NCBI GenBank assembly: GCA_951213105.1 | Contig: OX578142.1 | Coordinates: 115,131,065 to 115,195,064, forward strand | Origin: Amaurobius ferox | Lineage: Eukaryota > Arthropoda > Arachnida > Araneae > Amaurobiidae | Reading direction: 5' to 3' | DNA length: 64,000 bases | Shown: piece after piece, positions 57,466 to 64,000 of the stretch | Position numbering within the stretch: the stretch's first letter is position 1 | Layout: every line of letters starts with the position of its first letter | Made by a program: the position numbers and the translations under genes | Notes under the pieces: generated by a model | Seen by the model: only the letters and a program-made list of their open reading frames with translations | What the model was told of the DNA's origin: nothing | The model's database searches: none

Positions 57466-58859
57466 TAAAATTGAAAATCTGTCTGTCTGTCTGTTTGTCC
57501 CGTCATCACGGGAGAACGGCTGAACTGAATTTGATGAAATTTTATGGGTAGACTGGAAATTTGCCCCACTTAAAATTTAGTCCATGTTTGGAGTTTCTAT
57601 AAACAGTGGTTCTTGAGATATTAGTAAAAACGAAATTTTCATTTGTCTCATCATCACGGGAGAGCGGCTGAATTGAATTTAATGAAATTTTGTAGATAGC
57701 CTTGAAATAGTCCCCCATAAATTTAGCTCAAGTTTCGAGTATTTAAGACCAAGGGTCGTCGAGATATTAATGAAAACCGAAACTTTTCCCTAGGAGTTCT
57801 ACTGTCTAACTCCGTGGTTTATCCAAACGAAAAGCTTTAAAAACATTTGAAAGTGAATTAAAACTTTATCTCTGAGTTTGATGGGAGGTTTTTTGCGCCT
57901 ATTAGTCACTTTATGAAAATTTGATATGTTTGAAACATGATTTAATTGTGGAATCTATCTTCATGATTTATTTTCCCCAACCTTTTACTGAACAATGAAA
58001 AGTATAAAGAAATCAAAATGGCTACTTAATTTCGCAGTTTAAGAGGATGATTCTATCTTATATCATGTTGCTCCGAAACGAATTAAATTAAATCTGTCTG
58101 TTAATTTTAATTACTATTTTTTTGATTTGAATAATAAATAAATGGATATAAAATATATTTTAGAAAAAACGATTTGATTTTTCTTATAGCATTTTTGACT
58201 GGATAATATCAATTACGGTTTTCAGGTTTAAACGTTATTATTATTGATATTTTCGGGGATTATTGATTCTGGGATTATTGATATTTTTAAGTTATTATGC
58301 AATTGTTTTATTATGACAAAAATTGTTTAAACTCATATATTGTACGTTGTCCGAGTAATCTTCTACAAATACACGGGTATATCTCCTAATCTGCGAGAAT
58401 ATAAGTAGTACAGGTATATTGGCATATGTTTTGATATATATTGGCATATAATGGAATCAATTACGACCTTCTAGTGTAAAGAGTATGGGGATTATTGATA
58501 TTTTCAATTTTTTACGTCATCTCTTTTATTTTGGCAAATATTTTTGAGACTCATATTGTAATACGGACAATCTTCTACTAACACACTGGCATATTTTCTA
58601 ATCTGCGACAATACAAGTAGTACGGGGTTGCATTTATTGATTCAATTCCTTTTTTTTTTAAATTTGCTTACAAAAGGGGCCAGGATGTTTTATTCTACAG
58701 ATCTGCCCGTGAAGATAATTTTCATAGTAAGAACAGATATTCTTAAACTTCTCTTTAGGAGCAATAAATTTAATATTTTAACAGAATTTGCACATGATTG
58801 CGAATTATAAGTTTCTTTATATTATATATTCCGTACGAAGAACGGGTATGTTGCTAGTC
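57466..58859 (-). mobile_element. Family E element, long copy (E1)
   Basis: The minus-strand 5' end reads GGACTAGCAACATACCCG, followed by TTCTTCGTACGG. CCGT and ACGG can pair, and the CTAGCxxCATACCCGTT core is shared with family D. Two modules carry an AATCTGCGA..CAAGTAGTAC word (58392 and 58597). Near the 3' end two GTTCTCCCGTGATGA or CTCTCCCGTGATGA modules precede a GACAGACA tract at 57478-57496. Non-coding. Confidence 0.7.
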
Positions 58860-59396
58860 CATAATATATATCCATTCAACTACTTCATTTACCAAACTTA
58901 ACTCCTTTATTTACCAACTGTATTTACCAAAATATTTACACTTCATTTCTTGACTTAAATAAGTTTTCGAGAAGTTGTGAAAACTAAAAAGGCTGCATAT
59001 CGCTGTTGTATGAAACTAATCAAAGCGATGGTTAGACATAGGAATGGATGGATTAGTGAAGAGTAATGAGATGCTTTCTACGTTCAATTGGCTTGCATAC
59101 GAAATTGCGTTTAATGCAAATTTCATTTCAGCATTAAATTGAGCGTCTTTATTATATGTATTCGTTTCACATATATTATTACAGAGGGTATTTCAGACTT
59201 CGTGTTCAAGGATTTATCTTGTCGGTGTTGGACCCATACTTTCAATAGAAAAAAAATCATCAAATTGGACAGTCGCATTATGTCGAAGCATTTGGCTGCA
59301 AGGTTGGCAAAAGATGGGGGAACGTAAATTTATATCCAGTCCCTTTATCGAAAAAGGTTCAATTAGAGCATATTATGGCCCCGAACTCAGTAGTAC
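58860..59396. other. Unassigned stretch
   Basis: A 62-residue frame at 59139-59327 shows no recognised motif. Nothing else found. Confidence 0.4.
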
Positions 59397-59554
59397 AAAA
59401 AAATCAAACCCTTCAGTAAAGCTACATAAATAATAATTTCCCATGCATGATTTCATTAGAAAACAATTAACATAAATTTTAGAACGCTAACATGCACCGT
59501 TCTTGAGATATTGCACATTTTACAAATAAATTTATCAAAAAATAATTAAATTAA

Positions 59555-60769
59555 AACAAGAAAACTCAATCATACATAAAGCATCCATTATGAAATACTT
59601 TACAACTGCATTGCAATTTTATTTAAACATCTCTAAAATTCGATACATTCAGCGGTGATAATTTTTAAATTATCACCGCTGAATGTATACCTACCATAAT
59701 TTATTATATTTAAAAATTTAAAACTTACTCGAAAAAAAAAATGAACTTTATTCAAATGACATCATCGAAATATAAATCGCTTGGCTCATTGTGTAAAAGC
59801 AGGGAATATTTCATTCATTTACTTTTACTCCATTCCTTTCATTCAGCGGTGATATTTTTAAAATTATCACAATACTACAATAATTTATTTTTATTTTACT
59901 TAAAACCATGGAGGTAAAATTACTTTTTAAATCCATGAATAAAACTTCATCGAATAAGGCAATGCAATAAAATCGTCTGCTTCTCTATGTAAAATCAATG
60001 AATATTTCATTCATATCAGTTATATTCCAGACTCCAGATCTAGATAATTTTGCGCTAAAAAAAGTTCAGCAATTCTTATACAACTTATCTTACAGCTTGA
60101 TGTGTTTACATTCTGCATCTTTTAAAATTAGGCTTCATTGTAAAAATAATCAAAGTTCAATAATCATTTAAATTCAAAAAATATTGTAATTGCGTTGGCA
60201 CAGAATATAGATGCACAGAAATTGCTCAAAAATAAAGCGGTTTTAGGACGGATGCAACACTAAATATAAATTAAAAAGAACTTTAGAAATCACGATTTTA
60301 ATACTGGAAAAAAAGATGGATGCCATATTTTATTTTAAAGTGGGTCACGTGATCTCTTTATATAATATGGGTGTAATTATTATTTTAATTTTTATTTAAA
60401 AAACTACTGAATATATTTTGGTGAAATTTTTTTTATATATTTTATGGGATAATTTGAATATTTCCTAAAACTTTCAAAGCAATTTGTGAATTTTAAATTT
60501 ACTTAAAAAATGTATGAAATAATTAGGTCCCATAGGGTTCAATGTATTTCGTTTTTTGAACCCGGGTTCAATCCAAAATTTATTGGGTGATATTATTCAT
60601 TTACACGTCTCACAGACCGTCTCAACAACATGCTAAAATTTTATTTCGATAAAATCCTTTTTACGGCAGTTATCGTGGGAATAGACATACAGACAGACGC
60701 GGAGAGACAGACAGACTGACAGAATGAACAAAGTCATAAGCACTTTTCAACTATGTTGTAGAGTGTTAA
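59555..60769 (+). mobile_element. Family C element (C3) inserted in A8
   Basis: It starts AACAAGAAAACTCAATCAT and ends with a GACAGAC-type tract (60685-60720) and the hairpin CACTTTTCAACTATGTTGTA/GAGTGTTAA. Family A sequence is continuous across it, so both borders are fixed to within a few bases. No long target duplication is apparent. A 44-bp near-perfect palindrome at 59644-59687 is unique to this copy. Confidence 0.78.
59644..59687. repeat. 44-bp near-perfect palindrome
   Basis: Arms of 21 bp, TACATTCAGCGGTGATAATTT and its exact reverse complement, are separated by 2 bp. Copies C1 and C2 have only the first arm in this place. Confidence 0.93.
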
Positions 60770-62053
60770 AAAGGTATTGACTATTGTGAAATATGTTCGC
60801 TTTTCATATGTAATATCATGCGTCAAATTTGTTAACACCATTATAGTGGATTCTGTCAAGAAAGAAGATACTTTGGGTAATAATTTGTATCTCGGTGCAA
60901 CCTAGTAATTCGCCATTAGTCATTTATCCATCCGTAACGCTTGAAAACATTTTGGCAATTAATTTTGCAGAATACCGCCAACTTGGCGATTTTTAACTGT
61001 TGCCAAATTGACAAAAATGACAACTTATTGACAAAAGTGCAATAGCTTGAAATGAATATAAGAATCTACTATACTCCGTCTGTAACTCTTGGCAAAATTT
61101 TGGTGACAATCTTGGCAGAATATCACCAACTTGGCGAGTATTTTAAATGTTGTGAAATTGACGAAAATATCACTAAATTCATAAAATTGCCACCAAATTG
61201 ATGAAAATGACGCTAGATAAATAAAAATGTTGGCTAATTAATGAAAATTCAATATATTGGAAAGAATATAAGAATGTAATATAAGAATAACCCATTTCTC
61301 CGTCTGTCCGTCCGTAACGCTTGGTGAAAATTTTGGCGACTAATTTGGAAAAATATTGCCAACTTGGCGACTTCTTTTAAAATGTTGCATCATTTTTAAA
61401 ATCAAATTATCACTTTTTAAATTTTGCCAAATTGAAGAAAATATCTGAAAAATGATAAGTGATAAAAATGTTGCTAAAATGAAAAAAATGACTTTAAAAG
61501 GAATGTAATGTTTGTCAAATTTTGAATTCTGTCATACAACAGGCATACCGTCTAGTATATAAGAAATGCGCTTTTCTCTGTTTATGTGTAAAGCTTAGCG
61601 GTACATTTGGGAAACTTGAAGAATAATCTAGCGAAATATCGCCAACTCAACAATACTTCTCCCCATATTGGTGAAAATTTTGTCAAAATTTCACAAATGA
61701 CACCAAGTTAACAAAATGACTCCAAATTGATTAATTAATTATTAAAGTATTTTAATGTATAGACTATATTACTTATTAAGATGCTATTAATATTGATAAT
61801 TGTCATTTAGAATTGCTTGCAATATAAGTTAATTGTGTACTTCGAATTAATTTTACATGTTGTCATCTGGAAAAGCGTCAAATGCAAAGTTAACTGTGCA
61901 CTTCGAATTAATTTTACATGTTGTCATCTGGAAAAGCGTCAAATGCAAAGTTAACTGTGTCGTAGATCTTATGTATAATTTTTTCACTGTCAAAGAAGTA
62001 AATTCATTGCATCATATAAGTAAAGTCATGTGTTGCCCACATCAATTTCTTTT

Positions 62054-63000
62054 TACTTTCCTTATATACAGAATGTATAAGGAAATTATTGTATCGAATT
62101 CGAGTTTTCGACGGGAGAGCACGTTTCAAGCATCCCTGATCACGAATCAAACATTTTTGAAGTGATGTCTGTGTGTGTGTGTGCGTGCGTGTGTGTGCGC
62201 GTGTGACAGTATGTGTGTGTGTGTGTGTGTGTGTCAGTGAGTCTGTGGAGACGATAACTGGCGAACGAATGGACCGATTCGAACGGAATTTGGTACAAAA
62301 ATCACAATCTATAAACACTGGAAGCCTATTGTTTTTATACGCAATCGAATGTTCAGAACTCCCCTAAATTTTCGAGTGCAATTTTGAAAAAATCGTCAAA
62401 CAATCAAAATTGCTAATAAAGTTACGCAAATAGACATTTCAATATGTAATTTTTCATTAGAAAACGATTGGCATAAATTTTAGAACGCTAACATGAACCG
62501 TTCTCGAGATATTGCCCATTTTTCAAAAACATTATCAAAAAGTCATATAAAATAAAAATAAAAAAATTTCCTATTGATAAACATGTTCAATTTTCATATG
62601 TAATACCATGCGATAAATTTGGTGATATCATTCTCGTGGATCTAGCTCTCGTTCCATTCATGAAAAAAGATACTTTGAGTAATACTTTTTTATTTGAACG
62701 CCAATAGTCATTTATCTGCTGTAAGAATAACTTATTTCTTCGTCCATAACGCTTGGCGAGATTTTGGTGACGAATTTAGTGGAATGTCGCCAACTTGGCG
62801 ACTTTTTAAATGTTTCTAAATTAACGAAAAACTCGCCAAATGGATAAAAATGACGCTAAATCAATGACGACTCATTGACGAAAATTCAATATCTTGGAAA
62901 GAATACAAATAACTACTATAAAAATAATCTATTTGTTTTACTGTAAAAGTAGTAAATTCATTGCATTATATAAGGAAAGTCATGTGCTGCCCACATCAGA
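62054..63000 (-). mobile_element. Family A element, compact full-length copy (A9)
   Basis: 947 bp, nearly identical in length to A2. The 5' end TCTGATGTGGGCAGCACATG is at 63000. The module has AAGTCGCCAAGTTGGCGACA. The CA/GT tract is at 62169-62234, and the 3' hairpin is at 62054-62084. Its 3' end lies 9 bp from the 5' end of A8, giving a head-to-tail pair. The frames at 62004-62367 are microsatellite shadows. Confidence 0.8.
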
Positions 63001-64000
63001 TTTTTTCAATAGTGTTAGTTTCCCTGTTTTAATAGACCTAGATACTAATATACACATAAACTATTTACCACCACCGAAACCAAACAGTATCAATCTTATC
63101 TAAAACACATATATCGAAAGTTTTAGAGAAAAAACATAGTAGGTAAAAGCTTGCTAAATTGCAAAATGTACATGGGTGACAGAAAAAGTTTAGTCCCCGT
63201 TTTAACATTTAGAATTATATTTTTGAAATATATTATTGTAAGAATATTTAAACTCAATCGATGTCGTGCTGGGAATAGTTAATTTTGTCCCAAACTTTAT
63301 CGACTGATTGAAAGAGAGTTATCAATACATAAGGTGGATCGTCATACATATTCAAAGAATTAATTCCCGTCATCAGGACGGGAAATATATGACTTAATAT
63401 GGAGCCTTAATTGCCATTCGCTTCCACGCCCGATTTTGACTTGCAAATGACGACCGATGATTCGACTGTTCCAGAAATTAAATAAAACGCACAAATTTGA
63501 TAACACATGCAGATCATTCTCGTATAATTTAATAAACTTTTCATAGTATTTGGGAACAAAGAATATTATTGACAATTGTTTCGTTCTATATATTTTATGG
63601 TATAATTAATATTTTGTAATATTTATTTTGATTCGAGCAAACATTTGTTGATTTGTTATTTTATTTAAAAGCAACATTACAACTGGATTTTATAATGTTC
63701 ATTAGGTATGGCGAAATTATTTAATTTGAGCATGCAACGATGAAATGTTGTCAATACATAATTGAACGAAACAATTATCCCGCATTTGGTGTTAAAGGAC
63801 TTGAATGTTCAATTCTTGTAGAATAAATTGATTCTTTTAATAATTTTAACTATGGTGTTGCTTCAAAATATTCTTGCAGTATGTAATTATAAAATAACTT
63901 AAAATGCTGTTAAATAACTATGAATAAAAATTGTTGTTTGTAAGTTTATATGATATGAGCCCCACATTCGAGTCCCACGTAAGACATGGATGTTTGTGTT
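63001..64000. other. Unassigned AT-rich stretch
   Basis: No recognised gene or repeat. A 71-residue minus frame at 63360-63575 has no identifiable motif. Confidence 0.45.

Larger units (their letters stand above)
59397..62045 (-). mobile_element. Family A element (A8) interrupted by C3
   Basis: Its interior resumes on both sides of C3. 59397-59554 matches the GAACGCTAACATG..GTTCTTGAGATATTGCAC region. 60770-62045 continues with ATTGACTATTGTGAAATATG, the TTGGCGA modules and the 5' end near 62045 (TTGATGTGGGCAACACATG). The 3' end is truncated at 59397. At 61855-61960 a phrase of 62 bp containing GTTGTCATCTGGAAAAGCGTC is present twice in tandem. Non-coding. Confidence 0.75.

Overview
This 64 kb window is AT-rich, gene-poor eukaryotic DNA made almost entirely of transposable-element relics, simple repeats and small satellites. 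No intact host gene is recognised. The mix of Penelope-type reverse transcriptase copies, Helitron helicase remains, tRNA-derived SINEs, TA-flanked inverted-repeat elements and many (TA)n, (GACA)n and (CA)n tracts fits an arthropod. The overall texture suggests an arachnid such as a spider, but no marker gene confirms it.

The only long open frame is on the minus strand at 48967-50871 (634 residues). It encodes a reverse transcriptase with FDF, GVPQGG and YVDD motifs, and is a nearly complete copy of a Penelope-like element (PLE). Four broken relatives lie at 1076-1488/6413-6962, 40481-41640, 43150-43516 and 43795-44460. A second protein-coding relic, at 25960-26545 (minus), is the C-terminal end of a Helitron Pif1-type helicase, with a short hairpin just beyond it.

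The dominant sequence is a set of non-coding families, named A, B, C, D, E and G here. They share a plan: a short 5' hairpin, internal tandem modules, a (CA)n or (GACA)n tract, and usually a 3' hairpin. Family A has about nine copies and B has four. C has three, D is a three-unit tandem array, E has two or three and G has one. They sit head to tail or inside one another. The plan resembles non-autonomous Helitron/Helentron elements, but that assignment is inference.

Layout: 1-7 kb is a PLE relic split by a fold-back element, itself split by the D array. 9.5-11.2 kb is A. 12.8-13.1 kb is a small TA-flanked element. 13.6-15.7 kb is C with B inside. 17.6-18.2 kb holds two tRNA-like SINEs. 19.1-20.7 kb holds A and a GC-rich SINE. 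21.3-22.3 kb is G. 25.7-27.2 kb holds the Helitron relic and E. 31.6-35.8 kb holds three B copies. 36.5-38.2 kb holds A with a SINE inside it, then two further SINEs. 39.3-40.0 kb is a satellite. 40.5-46.7 kb is a mosaic of PLE and A. 48.3-51.8 kb holds the intact PLE and a fold-back element. 52.6-53.5 kb is A plus repeat J. 56.1-63.0 kb is C, E, A (with C inside) and A. The remaining stretches hold no recognisable gene.

There is no operon or pathway. The informative content is the order of insertion, the shared terminal structures and a conserved stem-loop downstream of the PLE reverse transcriptase.
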